Virus record (IMG/VR): IMGVR_UViG_3300009370_000045
Span: 1 to 49,824 of that record
Length of the DNA stretch: 49,824 nt
From: a virus
Reading direction: 5' to 3' (one strand)
The notes under the pieces are model-generated. The model saw nothing but the letters and a program-made list of their open reading frames with translations. It searched no databases and was not told the DNA's origin. Within the stretch, counting starts at the first letter, position 1. Every line of letters begins with the position of its first letter. Of this stretch, positions 1 to 6,446 are shown piece by piece. The translations under genes and the position numbers were made by a program.

Positions 1-68
1 CTGTTTGCTTGCTAAAGGGCAAGCAAACAGCCTCGCGCACAAGCGGTGCAGGAAAAGGGCAAAAGTCT
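1..68 (+). repeat. Cassette copy 1: hairpin II plus GCACA/AAGG box
   Basis: Bases 1-12 and 19-30 form a perfect 12-bp stem. The box follows at 35-68, with GCACA and AAGG cores. The preceding operon and most of its terminator lie outside the window. Confidence 0.8.
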
Positions 69-79
69 ATAAATAAGGC

Positions 80-107
80 TTGTTATACTTCTAAGCTATG
101 TTATCTT
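80..107 (+). promoter_or_regulatory. Sigma70-type promoter
   Basis: TTGTTA at 80-85 and TATCTT at 102-107 with a 16-base spacer. The leader contains GTTAAGGAACAC, shared with other cassettes. It drives the genes at 145 and 374. Confidence 0.75.
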
Positions 108-144
108 AGGGGCAGTTAAGGAACACTAACCCAAAGGGAGAGTT

Positions 145-369
145 ATGAAAAACAAGTTCTATGTTGAAGCGGGAACACCGGAGGACTTTTTCGCCTATGT
201 CGAAAAGGTAAAAGCGTTGCACAAGGCCAAAGAATGTTTTTGCCAGAAGGAGGAAGAACAGACGGAAGAAGCACAGACGGAAGCGGAAGCCGATGCTGAA
301 TGGGATGAGCATTGGGCCGAGTTGGATGCAGAGCGTGAAGAAAACCAAAATAGAAAGTTGGACGACTAA
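145..369 (+). CDS. Small acidic hypothetical protein
   Basis: A 74-residue protein of unknown function, preceded by AAAGGGAGAG. The N-terminal half is mixed and ends in a Cys pair (CFC); the C-terminal half is strongly acidic. Its end contains EADAEWDEHW followed by DAER, a motif that recurs near the C-terminus of the 98-residue protein at 6439-6735, so the two probably share a tail module. It is first in a two-gene operon with a lysozyme-like gene starting 5 bases downstream. No catalytic motif is visible. Confidence 0.8.
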   Translation: MKNKFYVEAGTPEDFFAYVEKVKALHKAKECFCQKEEEQTEEAQTEAEADAEWDEHWAELDAEREENQNRKLDD

Positions 370-373
370 AATT

Positions 374-862
374 ATGTTCGCAAAAGTAGAACGAGTTATT
401 ACCAAAACAGTACTCATCATTTTCTGGCTTATGTTTGCAATCCTGATGCTTGGGCCTATGTTTCAGGCTTTCGCAGGGGAGAAAAATTACTCTTGGCGTG
501 AAACCTTAGATGCCATCCGAGTAGTCGAAACGGGGGGATGCCCTAATGACGGGATAGGTGCGATAGGGGATGGCGGAAACGCTCTTGGCCCTTATCAGAT
601 CTGGAAGCCCTATTGGATAGACGCAAAGATGAGCTACCACCGGAAGTATTCCGAAGTTCTGAAAGATAAAGAGCTATCCGAAAAAGTAGTTTACAGATAT
701 ATGAAACGCTACCAACCCCAAGCCCTAAAGCGTTTAGAATCTGGAACTGCCAACATTTCAGATGTCGAAAGGGTTGTCAGAACCCATAACGGAGGCCCAA
801 AGGGCTTTCTCCGGAAAGCCACTCTCCCTTACTTTCTCAAAGTAAAACGGGTTATCCGTTAA
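374..862 (+). CDS. Membrane-anchored lysozyme-like protein
   Basis: 162 residues. A single hydrophobic segment (about 9-34) is a signal peptide or signal anchor. The remainder has a lysozyme/transglycosylase look: a likely catalytic Glu at 52 in VVETGG, a GDGG turn near 66-69 and GPYQIWKPYW around 72-81, the pattern of i-type (destabilase) lysozymes and SLT-like enzymes. The inferred role is peptidoglycan cleavage in the periplasm. ATG 374 is chosen over an upstream in-frame start that would run deep into the preceding gene. Its leader resembles the 34-residue protein at 2091. The holin candidate lies 38 kb away, so the role in lysis is uncertain. Confidence 0.75.
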   Translation: MFAKVERVITKTVLIIFWLMFAILMLGPMFQAFAGEKNYSWRETLDAIRVVETGGCPNDGIGAIGDGGNALGPYQIWKPYWIDAKMSYHRKYSEVLKDKELSEKVVYRYMKRYQPQALKRLESGTANISDVERVVRTHNGGPKGFLRKATLPYFLKVKRVIR

Positions 863-895
863 CCTTAACTAGTCCAACAACCTTCTGACAATCTC

Positions 896-928
896 CAGCC
901 TACGGTTCACCCCGTAGGCTGTTTTTTT
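896..928 (+). terminator. Rho-independent terminator
   Basis: Ten-bp stem 896-905/912-921 followed by seven T. The last arm and T-run also form the left arm of the next hairpin. Confidence 0.9.
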
Positions 929-983
929 GTGGAACAAAAAAACAGATCCGCGCACAAGCGGTGCAGAAAAAGGGCAAAAGTCT
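919..983 (+). repeat. Cassette copy 2: hairpin II plus box
   Basis: Stem 919-928/936-945 with loop GTGGAAC overlaps the terminator, so the two hairpins exclude one another. The box is at 950-983. Confidence 0.85.
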
Positions 984-994
984 AAAAATAAGAC

Positions 995-1022
995 TTGTTA
1001 TACTTCTAAGGTCTGTTATAGT
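995..1022 (+). promoter_or_regulatory. Sigma70-type promoter
   Basis: TTGTTA 995-1000, TATAGT 1017-1022, spacer 16. It would start transcripts near 1029, at the first base of a structured leader. Confidence 0.8.
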
Positions 1023-1028
1023 AAGGGC

Positions 1029-1143
1029 AGTTGAGGGTGAGCGACAGGCTTGTCCTCCTGAGTAGCGGTTCGGCTGTGGAAGACCAGCTTAAATATGAAC
1101 TGGCAAAAAGGTATGGCCGTAACTCCTGTATAAGCCCTCAACT
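1029..1143 (+). ncRNA. Candidate structured RNA, closed by a 9-bp stem
   Basis: AGTTGAGGG at 1029-1037 pairs perfectly with CCCTCAACT at 1135-1143, followed by T-rich ATTTTTGATTTTT. Inside are ACAGG/CCTGT and CCAG/CTGG pairings. It begins where the promoter's transcript should begin and holds no convincing reading frame. The RNA family was not recognised. It could be a free-standing sRNA or the first domain of a longer leader. Confidence 0.5.
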
Positions 1144-1154
1144 ATTTTTGATTT

Positions 1155-1391
1155 TTGGAAGGACCAGCGGAGGCATCTGCTGGTGGCGAACCCTGTAGAC
1201 CTGTGGTCGAGACAGGCAGGGGCGACTGGAAAAAATACCTACGGGTACCTCACGCTGATGGCCGAATGGCTGAAGGTGAGGCGGGTCGGCTGGCGGGACA
1301 CACTCTCGGTCAGGAGCCTTGTGAGCAGCGTGAAGACGAAATCTCACCGTCCTACCTTCCTTTTTTACTTCTTCAACAGGAGCTTTGTCAG
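1155..1391 (+). ncRNA. Candidate structured leader RNA
   Basis: About 240 non-coding bases before the gene at 1392, rich in local hairpins: ACCAGC/GCTGGT, CCCTG with an inner CCTGT/ACAGG, CCTCAC/GTGAGG and GTGA/TCAC. The frame that stays open through it gives an atypical composition (many Gly, Arg, Glu) and has no good ribosome site at its start. The family is unknown. Confidence 0.4.
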
Positions 1392-1643
1392 ATGAAGGTA
1401 CATAAATTCGTACTAAAGAAGAGAGTTGAAAAGGAACGGTATATAGAAATCGAAACAGAAGATAACTATGACCACCAAGCCCTTAACGCTCTTTTGTGGA
1501 ATCAAGTCAACCTTTTAGATTCTGAATCTGAGGAAGTTCGGAATTGGAAATCAGGCGTAGTAATGGATTTCATCGATACTACGCTGCCCCGATGGGATTT
1601 AGATGAAGATAGTTACGAAGTCGAAACAAAGAAAGAGGATTAG
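1392..1643 (+). CDS. Small acidic hypothetical protein
   Basis: 83 residues; function not recognised. ATG 1392 follows AGGAG at a 9-base distance, and the predicted protein changes from odd to normal composition exactly here. The sequence is charged throughout and acidic in the last 20 residues, with a single helix-rich central part (ALNALLWNQVNLL). It is probably co-translated with the next frame, which begins at its stop codon. It has a long structured leader upstream. Confidence 0.75.
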   Translation: MKVHKFVLKKRVEKERYIEIETEDNYDHQALNALLWNQVNLLDSESEEVRNWKSGVVMDFIDTTLPRWDLDEDSYEVETKKED

Positions 1644-1900
1644 TTTTCAAAAAGAAGAAAGCAACATTCCCCAACGGTGTAGATCATTTCTACGGCCCCT
1701 ATTTTGTCGCACTGATAGGCGACCCCTGCCACGGATTCGAAGTTCACGGCCCCTACGATAGCTACGAGGAAGCCGAAGCAGATGCAGACGGGCAAGATCA
1801 CTGGGTCTTAGAGCTAAAAGGTCCTTCTGCTTTTTGTGGTTCTCTCCTGAAAGATAGAGAAGCTATTCGCGCCTTGCTCCCGCCTGAAACAGAAGAGTAG
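1643..1900 (+). CDS. Small hypothetical protein lacking a standard start codon
   Basis: An open frame of about 85 codons ending TAG at 1898. The peptide looks real: a core reading FYGPYFVALIGDPC, then HGPYDSYEEAEADADG. After the upstream stop at 1610 there is no ATG, GTG or TTG in frame before the conserved part, although AGAGGA at 1634-1639 could be a ribosome site. Possible explanations are a non-standard start such as GTT at 1643, a -1 frameshift from the preceding gene, or a sequence error. The assigned start is a guess; the frame is fairly secure. Confidence 0.55.
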   Translation, partial: VFKKKKATFPNGVDHFYGPYFVALIGDPCHGFEVHGPYDSYEEAEADADGQDHWVLELKGPSAFCGSLLKDREAIRALLPPETEE

Positions 1901-1920
1901 ACCAGAACAGGATTCTAAAA

Positions 1921-1949
1921 ACAGCCTTCGGTTCTCCCGAAGGCTGTTT
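1921..1949 (+). terminator. Terminator
   Basis: Eleven-bp stem 1921-1931/1937-1947, with only a short T-run interrupted by G. Confidence 0.75.
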
Positions 1950-2010
1950 GCTTTCCTTCGTCAAGCAAACAGCCATCCGCACAAGCGGTAAAGCAAAAGG
2001 GCAAAAGTCT
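1944..2010 (+). repeat. Cassette copy 3: hairpin II plus box
   Basis: Stem 1944-1953/1963-1972 overlaps the terminator's right arm. The box is at 1977-2010. Confidence 0.85.
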
Positions 2011-2021
2011 AAAAATAAGGC

Positions 2022-2049
2022 TTGTTATACTTCTAAGGTCTGTTAGGAT
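2022..2049 (+). promoter_or_regulatory. Sigma70-type promoter
   Basis: TTGTTA 2022-2027, TAGGAT 2044-2049, spacer 16. It is followed by the shared leader GTTAAGGAACACCAACC. Confidence 0.75.
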
Positions 2050-2090
2050 ACAGGGAGTTAAGGAACACCAACCTAAAGGGAGGGCTTCGG

Positions 2091-2195
2091 ATGTCCAAGT
2101 TTGAAAGAGTCATCGTCTACATAATGGCCGTTCTGTTCGCAATCGTAATGCTCGGTCCTTTTGTCCAGTACTTCATCAACAGGTGGGAGCTTTAA
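2091..2195 (+). CDS. 34-residue membrane microprotein
   Basis: One transmembrane segment (about 7-29) followed by NRWEL. It starts after AAAGGGAGGG (about 10 bases). It strongly resembles the leader of the lysozyme-like protein at 374: both read ERVI, a variable stretch, FAI, one residue, MLGP, then Q and F. It may be a truncated copy of that gene, or a membrane partner such as an antiholin or regulator of the lysozyme. It is the first of three genes; its stop is one base from the next start. Confidence 0.7.
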   Translation: MSKFERVIVYIMAVLFAIVMLGPFVQYFINRWEL

Positions 2196-2196
2196 G

Positions 2197-2403
2197 ATGT
2201 TCAAGGAAGGACAGAAAGTATATTTCAAAAAGCCGTACCGAATGTTCACAGGGATATTCGGAGATGGGGAGGTTTCGATAGTACGGCATGATGAAATACA
2301 GGTAATGATGGGGGAAGGGACTAAAGCCTACTGTGGCAAGTTCTTTCCGGTTGAAGAGCTAAAGGAACTGACAAGGGAACCGGTAGGGAGGGAGCCAAGA
2401 TGA
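2197..2403 (+). CDS. Hypothetical protein, 68 residues
   Basis: Function not recognised. ATG 2197 follows GGTGGGAG, which lies inside the end of the preceding gene, so translation is probably coupled. The alternating hydrophobic/charged pattern (KVYFKKPYRMFTG, EVSIVRHDEIQVMM) suggests a small beta-barrel. The stop overlaps the next start as ATGA. Confidence 0.7.
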   Translation: MFKEGQKVYFKKPYRMFTGIFGDGEVSIVRHDEIQVMMGEGTKAYCGKFFPVEELKELTREPVGREPR

Positions 2404-2744
2404 AGATTGAGAAACCTAAACTGGAACACGGAAGCACCGAGCATAAGAAAATCATTTGCGAGGCTATTGACTTAGAGGCGGACATTCAGAAAGTAGAAAA
2501 AAGGCTCAAAGAGCTAAAAGACATCCACAAGGCTCTTATGGAACCCGTTCACGATTTGAATAATTACGAACGCTGGAAACAGGAACTGTGGAATCATTGG
2601 ATGATCCTTGGGGAAGAGGAACGGGTAGAACTCACCCTTAACCCCGCTTACAGCTTCAAGCACTTTATGAATCTGTATCCTGAACAAGCTAAAAAGGCCC
2701 ACCCAGATCGGTTCAAGGATAAAGAGACTCACAAGTACTCCTGA
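2400..2744 (+). CDS. Hypothetical protein with N-terminal coiled coil
   Basis: 114 residues. Residues about 15-50 have heptad character (AIDLEADIQKVEKRLKELKD), followed by a Trp-rich stretch (RWKQELWNHW) and a basic C-terminus. No enzyme motif is visible. It overlaps the preceding gene by 4 bases and is last in its operon. Confidence 0.75.
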   Translation: MKIEKPKLEHGSTEHKKIICEAIDLEADIQKVEKRLKELKDIHKALMEPVHDLNNYERWKQELWNHWMILGEEERVELTLNPAYSFKHFMNLYPEQAKKAHPDRFKDKETHKYS

Positions 2745-2750
2745 AAACTA

Positions 2751-2786
2751 AACCCATTCTACGGTTCAGACGTAGAATGGGTTTTT
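2751..2786 (+). terminator. Rho-independent terminator
   Basis: Thirteen-bp stem 2751-2763/2771-2783 with five T. Confidence 0.9.
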
Positions 2787-2841
2787 GTGTAACAAAAACC
2801 CATACCGCTGCACAACTGGTTTTGCGGAAGGGCGAAGATCT
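2777..2841 (+). repeat. Cassette copy 4: hairpin II plus box
   Basis: Stem 2777-2787/2793-2803, sharing the terminator's T-run. The loop region is a variant, GTGTAAC. The box is at 2805-2841. Confidence 0.85.
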
Positions 2842-2851
2842 AAAAAAGAGC

Positions 2852-2879
2852 TTGTTTAGTTCGTAAGAACTGTTATAAT
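2852..2879 (+). promoter_or_regulatory. Sigma70-type promoter
   Basis: TTGTTT 2852-2857, TATAAT 2874-2879, spacer 16. The spacer contains the dyad AGTTC-GTAA-GAACT, a possible operator. Confidence 0.8.
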
Positions 2880-2916
2880 CCTAATATGAATCAAGTTAAG
2901 ACCACAGGAGGGAAAA

Positions 2917-3306
2917 TTGTTACAAGATACTGTCAGAATAAATCTGCAGGGCCGTAAAGAAGATACAGAGATCAGCTTTACACCGGAAGAATGGCGACCG
3001 CTTACTACTTTAATGATCGAACATTGCCCTTGGCCTAAAGAATTAAACAGGAGAACAGTTAATGAGATCTGCAGCGGAGTATGCGAAGGCTATTCAGAAC
3101 AAGACGAATGTGAGTGGGTAGCGGATGCTTTGGAACTTGCAATACATAAAATTGAACCGAGAAGAGCCGAAAAAGAGGATGTGGAAATCTTCTCTCATCC
3201 GGTACTGCGTAACGGCGAAACATTAGAGTGCAAAATCCATATCACAAAACTAAACGAGTTCATCTCATTTTTGAGAGAGTGCAACGGCTTTAAATTAAAT
3301 ATGTAG
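2917..3306 (+). CDS. Hypothetical protein, divergent relative of the gene at 3705
   Basis: 129 residues, TTG start after AGGAGGG at about 5 bases; the nearby ATG at 2886 is in another frame. Landmarks shared with the 173-residue protein at 3705 are EEWRPL near the N-terminus, ECEWVADALE in the middle, and FLRECNGF at the end (FLRKCGGF there). It is therefore probably a shortened, diverged paralog of that common phage family of unknown function. The initiator tRNA follows 6 bases after its stop, presumably on the same transcript. Confidence 0.75.
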   Translation: MLQDTVRINLQGRKEDTEISFTPEEWRPLTTLMIEHCPWPKELNRRTVNEICSGVCEGYSEQDECEWVADALELAIHKIEPRRAEKEDVEIFSHPVLRNGETLECKIHITKLNEFISFLRECNGFKLNM

Positions 3307-3312
3307 AAATAT

Positions 3313-3389
<77 letters not shown>

Positions 3390-3395
3390 ATACAT

Positions 3396-3475
3396 AGCCA
3401 GAGGGCGGGGGTACACCGCCACTACCTGCGAACGGTAGCTCTGACAGCGTTTGTATCAAGGTTCAGACTCTGGCT
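3396..3475 (+). ncRNA. tRNA-like structured RNA after the tRNA
   Basis: AGCCAGA at 3396-3402 pairs with TCTGGCT at 3469-3475, followed by five T. Inside are GGCGG/CCGCC and CTACC/GGTAG, the latter with a 7-base loop, and a longer TCTGA/TCAGA arm. The layout copies a cloverleaf, but the anticodon-like loop lacks U33 and no CCA follows. It could be a decayed tRNA, a mimic, or a branched terminator. Confidence 0.5.
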
Positions 3476-3534
3476 TTTTAATCCACGGACTGTGCAAGCC
3501 CCACTGCAGGGGTATAGAGCTTGGCCAGTCTACG

Positions 3535-3565
3535 CAGCCTACGGTTAACCCCGTAGGCTGTTTTT
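3535..3565 (+). terminator. Rho-independent terminator
   Basis: Ten-bp stem 3535-3544/3551-3560 plus five T. Confidence 0.9.
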
Positions 3566-3622
3566 CTGTGGAACAGAAAAACAGGTCTCCGCACAGGCGA
3601 TTGTGCAGAAGGGCAAAAGTCT
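3558..3622 (+). repeat. Cassette copy 5: hairpin II plus box
   Basis: Stem 3558-3568/3574-3584, with the GTGGAAC motif at the loop. The box is at 3588-3622. Confidence 0.85.
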
Positions 3623-3632
3623 AAAATAAGGC

Positions 3633-3660
3633 TTGTTATACTTCTAATGTCTGTTAGGAT
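3633..3660 (+). promoter_or_regulatory. Sigma70-type promoter
   Basis: TTGTTA 3633-3638, TAGGAT 3655-3660, spacer 16. It drives the genes 3705-4809. Confidence 0.75.
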
Positions 3661-3704
3661 ACAGGGAGTTAAGGGACGGCAACCAAAAACAGGAGGAAGT
3701 AGAA

Positions 3705-4226
3705 ATGGGATTTGATGTATACGGTAGAGAGCCAATTGTAGACAGCCCGAAGCCTACTAAGCCTGACAATTGGGACGAGATGTCAGGAGAAGAGCAGTAT
3801 GAGTGGAGAAAGAAATACATCTTTCCGTGGCAAGAGAAAAACCCCGGCGATTACTTCCGAGCATCGATGTGGTCGTGGCGACCTCTTTGGGAAATCATGG
3901 AAAAGACATGCAGCAGCATTTTGGGCGAAGAAATGCTATCGTCCCTTTGCTACAACGATGGGGCAGGTCCGGAAGATCAGGCTACTTGCGACGAAATGGC
4001 CGATGCTATTGTGGAGTTCCTACAGGATTCCGAATGGTTAGGGAAAAGCGGATATACCATTTCTTCAAACTGCCGAGTCAAGCAGAACGGCGAGTTGGTT
4101 TGTCTTTCAGAACTGGACGATGAAAAGCTCTGGCATGAAACCCGAAGTGCCTACGGGATAGAGATAAGTCATATCCTTGAGTGGTGTCGATTCCTTAGAA
4201 AGTGCGGAGGGTTTCAGGCGTGGTAA
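3705..4226 (+). CDS. Conserved phage protein of unknown function (MGFDVYG family)
   Basis: 173 residues after a strong AGGAGG site. It opens with MGFDVYG and has GDYFRASMWSWRPLW near 50, a Cys-containing centre (CYNDGAGPE, ATCDEMADAI) and ends in EWCRFLRKCGGFQAW. From recall, this set of landmarks is common in small proteins of tailed phages, with no function established. A short relative lies at 2917. The end overlaps the start of the next gene. Confidence 0.8.
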   Translation: MGFDVYGREPIVDSPKPTKPDNWDEMSGEEQYEWRKKYIFPWQEKNPGDYFRASMWSWRPLWEIMEKTCSSILGEEMLSSLCYNDGAGPEDQATCDEMADAIVEFLQDSEWLGKSGYTISSNCRVKQNGELVCLSELDDEKLWHETRSAYGIEISHILEWCRFLRKCGGFQAW

Positions 4227-4519
4227 TTGACAAGTACAGGGCACAAGAACATCGGCTTTCATTTCGATTTCGAGGCCTGACCTTTGCGATTTTCAACGGC
4301 TGCGTCAACTGGCATGTCTACAGGCTCCGCAAAGGCGGGATAAGCGGGAAGAGGTCTCAGTATGTACATGATTTCTGGAAAGCTGGTTATGATCTCAGGG
4401 ACATGGACGGAAGAGATACCAACGAAGATCTACTGAGGAAAGCCAAGGAGCTTGTGGGTCTTTGGTACGACTTCGACAAAGGCAGAACAAGCAACTGTTC
4501 AAACAGGGAGGAATGGTAA
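4220..4519 (+). CDS. Hypothetical protein
   Basis: 99 residues from GTG 4220, placed 9 bases after GGAGG and overlapping the preceding stop. An earlier in-frame GTG at 4202 is possible but would lie before that site. The N-terminal half is basic with aromatic residues (RLSFRFRGLTFAIFNGCVNW); the second half is helical and charged. Function not recognised. Confidence 0.65.
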   Translation: MVIDKYRAQEHRLSFRFRGLTFAIFNGCVNWHVYRLRKGGISGKRSQYVHDFWKAGYDLRDMDGRDTNEDLLRKAKELVGLWYDFDKGRTSNCSNREEW

Positions 4520-4809
4520 TGCTTTACGACGAATTCAGAGATGAAGACATACAGACATTAGGCGTAGGCGTGGCTGCTGTAGCAGAAGAGATTTTTAAAA
4601 TCTGTGCAGGCCCAAAGGAAGAACGGGAGGACTTGAGCCACATGGATTATGACTTTTGCGTACAAGAAATACATTGGGACTGGGCTTGTTTCGGAAGCAC
4701 TAACCGCCTGATGTGGAGACCCGCTACAGGGTGGTCTATATCAGAGTCCCATTGCACGGAACGATTCATCCGAAGGTTTAAAGAACTCGATCTTTCAAAA
4801 CTGATTTAA
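4519..4809 (+). CDS. Hypothetical protein
   Basis: 96 residues. The start overlaps the preceding stop (TAATG) about 8 bases after AGGGAGGA; a second ATG two codons earlier is also usable. There is an acidic N-terminal helix, a Trp-containing centre (IHWDWACFG) and a C-terminal helix. Function not recognised. Last protein gene of its operon. Confidence 0.7.
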   Translation: MLYDEFRDEDIQTLGVGVAAVAEEIFKICAGPKEEREDLSHMDYDFCVQEIHWDWACFGSTNRLMWRPATGWSISESHCTERFIRRFKELDLSKLI

Positions 4810-4879
4810 GAAACAGGGCTAAACGGGCTTGCGACTTCCTATATAGTTAAGAATTGATGTAAATCCTAAAAACAAAGTA

Positions 4880-4997
4880 TGCGGTACTGGTGCTTCCTCG
4901 GTCGGTAGAGTTTTCTGGTAACGCTGAAACCTTTTAGAAGGTATTTAATCGCTTGAGACATCCTTTGCGGATAAATAGAAAGACCGATTTCTACCGC
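4880..4997 (+). ncRNA. Candidate structured RNA in operon 3' region
   Basis: Nested pairings GCGGTA 4880-4885 with TACCGC 4992-4997, and TCGGTC 4897-4902 with GACCGA 4982-4987. Inside lie two small hairpins, ACCTT/AAGGT at 4928-4941 and ATCC/GGAT at 4959-4971. The 210 bases between the gene end at 4809 and the terminator hold no credible gene. Confidence 0.4.
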
Positions 4998-5018
4998 AAT
5001 TAAGTTTATCCCCATTTC

Positions 5019-5050
5019 AACAGCCTACGGTTCACACCGTAGGCTGTTTC
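5019..5050 (+). terminator. Terminator
   Basis: Twelve-bp stem 5019-5030/5037-5048, with a short T-run. Confidence 0.8.
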
Positions 5051-5108
5051 CTTGTCTGACAAGGAAACAGAGTTCCGCACATGTGGCGCGGGAAAAGGGC
5101 GAAAGTCT
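5044..5108 (+). repeat. Cassette copy 6: hairpin II plus box
   Basis: Twelve-bp stem 5044-5055/5059-5070 with loop CTG. The box is at 5073-5108. Confidence 0.85.
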
Positions 5109-5109
5109 G

Positions 5110-5137
5110 TTGACAATGTCACCGTTAGGTCTATAAT
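5110..5137 (+). promoter_or_regulatory. Consensus sigma70 promoter
   Basis: TTGACA 5110-5115, TATAAT 5132-5137, spacer 16: one of the strongest promoters in the window. Confidence 0.9.
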
Positions 5138-5173
5138 GATACTTATAAGTATCATATTAATGGGAGAGAAGAG

Positions 5174-5890
5174 ATGACCGATTTAATTACTAAAGACAGT
5201 TACAAGATTAACAAGAATCAAAAACAGGGATTCTTGACGGGTGTCATGTATCTTTCGCCTGCTAACGAGTCGGACCATCAGATGTGTTTCGATTTCACTA
5301 AAGGATGCGAGAAACTTTGTCTCGGTTGCACATCAGGCAGGATGCAAGGCGACCAAGCTAAAAACGCTCGGGTCACTCGGACGAATCTTTTGCATGAAGA
5401 TAAAGATGCGTTTCTTGAACAGATGGATAGAGAACTTGCTTCACTCGTTAAAAGAGCGGAGAAGCATAATTTCAAACCAAGTTTTAGACCTAACGGATGC
5501 AGTGACTGGCCATGGGAAAAGGATGCCCGTCACTTGATGGAAAAGTATTCTTTCCCTTGGTACGACTATACGAAATCGTTCACTCGGATGATGCGTTACC
5601 TTGATGGCAAAATGCCCGAAAACTACCATCTCTTATTTTCCCGTTCTGAAACTAACTTGAATATAAAACAATGTTCCAGAGTTTTAAAAAGAGGCGGGAA
5701 TGTTGCCGTTGTTTTCTGGCCCGAAATTCCCCACACCGTAGAGTTCGACGGCAAAGACTACAAAGTAGACGATGGCGATGTTGATGATCTCCGTTGGCTT
5801 GATAACCCCGGAACGGTAATAGGTTTGAAAGCTAAAGGATGGGAAGCCCGAAACGACGAGACCGGGATGGTTTACAGAATAGAAAACTAA
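5174..5890 (+). CDS. GP88-domain protein
   Basis: 238 residues after GGGAGAGAAG. The pattern matches the phage GP88 domain family: LSPANESDHQMCFDFTKGC followed by CLGCTSG, AKNARVTRTNLL, a helical region, then RPNGCSDWPWE. The four clustered Cys suggest metal binding, and the family is sometimes compared with radical-type folds; no reaction is established. It is a single-gene operon with its own consensus promoter, so probably well expressed early. Confidence 0.8.
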   Translation: MTDLITKDSYKINKNQKQGFLTGVMYLSPANESDHQMCFDFTKGCEKLCLGCTSGRMQGDQAKNARVTRTNLLHEDKDAFLEQMDRELASLVKRAEKHNFKPSFRPNGCSDWPWEKDARHLMEKYSFPWYDYTKSFTRMMRYLDGKMPENYHLLFSRSETNLNIKQCSRVLKRGGNVAVVFWPEIPHTVEFDGKDYKVDDGDVDDLRWLDNPGTVIGLKAKGWEARNDETGMVYRIEN

Positions 5891-5910
5891 GATCTCTTCA
5901 CTTCTATGTT

Positions 5911-5947
5911 CAGCCTATGCCGTAGCCCTACGGCGTAGGCTGTTTTT
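5911..5947 (+). terminator. Rho-independent terminator
   Basis: Twelve-base arms 5911-5922/5931-5942 with one weak pair, then five T. Confidence 0.85.
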
Positions 5948-6004
5948 CTGTGGAACAGAAAAACAGCGTCTCGCACATGCACTTCGCGTAAAGGGCAGAA
6001 ATCT
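5940..6004 (+). repeat. Cassette copy 7: hairpin II plus box
   Basis: Stem 5940-5950/5956-5966 with GTGGAAC at the loop. The box is at 5970-6004. Confidence 0.85.
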
Positions 6005-6015
6005 AAAAATAAGGG

Positions 6016-6043
6016 TTGTTATCTTTCTAAGTTCTGTTAGACT
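6016..6043 (+). promoter_or_regulatory. Sigma70-type promoter
   Basis: TTGTTA 6016-6021, TAGACT 6038-6043, spacer 16, then the shared leader GTTAAGGAACACCAACC. Confidence 0.75.
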
Positions 6044-6083
6044 ACAGGAAGTTAAGGAACACCAACCGCAACCGGAGGAAGTT

Positions 6084-6446
6084 ATGGAGACAAGAGTACC
6101 TGTCGGACTGACTGAATTTATAGGGCTGGCGGATGCCCACGGTATCGAAAGTTTCAAAAGCAGGGAGGATGCTGACGCTCGTTTCGAGACTCTCATTTCT
6201 ATTCGTGCTGGAACCAACCGCCAGCGTCATGCCGTTTGTTTTACAGCTTTACTTACTGAGGAAGGAGAGAAAGAGGTAAACGCCCAAATGGAAGCGGGTG
6301 ATTTTATAGAAGCCTTGAATGTTCTCAGGGCTGTAGCTTTGGCTCTTGTGTGTGAAGAAGGATGGGAAAAGTCTTGGAAGTTAATCCCTAATCCTAAACT
6401 CGACCCTTGGTGGTCAGAACCAAAACCGGAGGAAGACGATGAGTAA
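6084..6446 (+). CDS. Hypothetical protein
   Basis: 120 residues after CCGGAGGAAG. It is mostly helical by composition, with a central ALNVLRAVALALVCEEGW segment and an acidic C-terminal tail. Function not recognised. First of five overlapping small genes (6084-7269), an arrangement that suggests coupled translation. Confidence 0.75.
   Translation: METRVPVGLTEFIGLADAHGIESFKSREDADARFETLISIRAGTNRQRHAVCFTALLTEEGEKEVNAQMEAGDFIEALNVLRAVALALVCEEGWEKSWKLIPNPKLDPWWSEPKPEEDDE

Noticed and set aside
1155-1391. N-terminal extension of the 1392 gene
   Set aside because: Composition is unlike the rest of the protein, no ribosome site precedes it, and the DNA is full of hairpins; ATG 1392 has a good AGGAG.
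1029-1391. Group I or II intron, RNase P RNA, tmRNA or SRP RNA
   Set aside because: None of the conserved core sequences of these families was found.
1613-1643. Programmed -1 frameshift between the genes at 1392 and 1643
   Set aside because: Frame relation is right, but no X-XXY-YYZ heptamer fits; kept only as one explanation.
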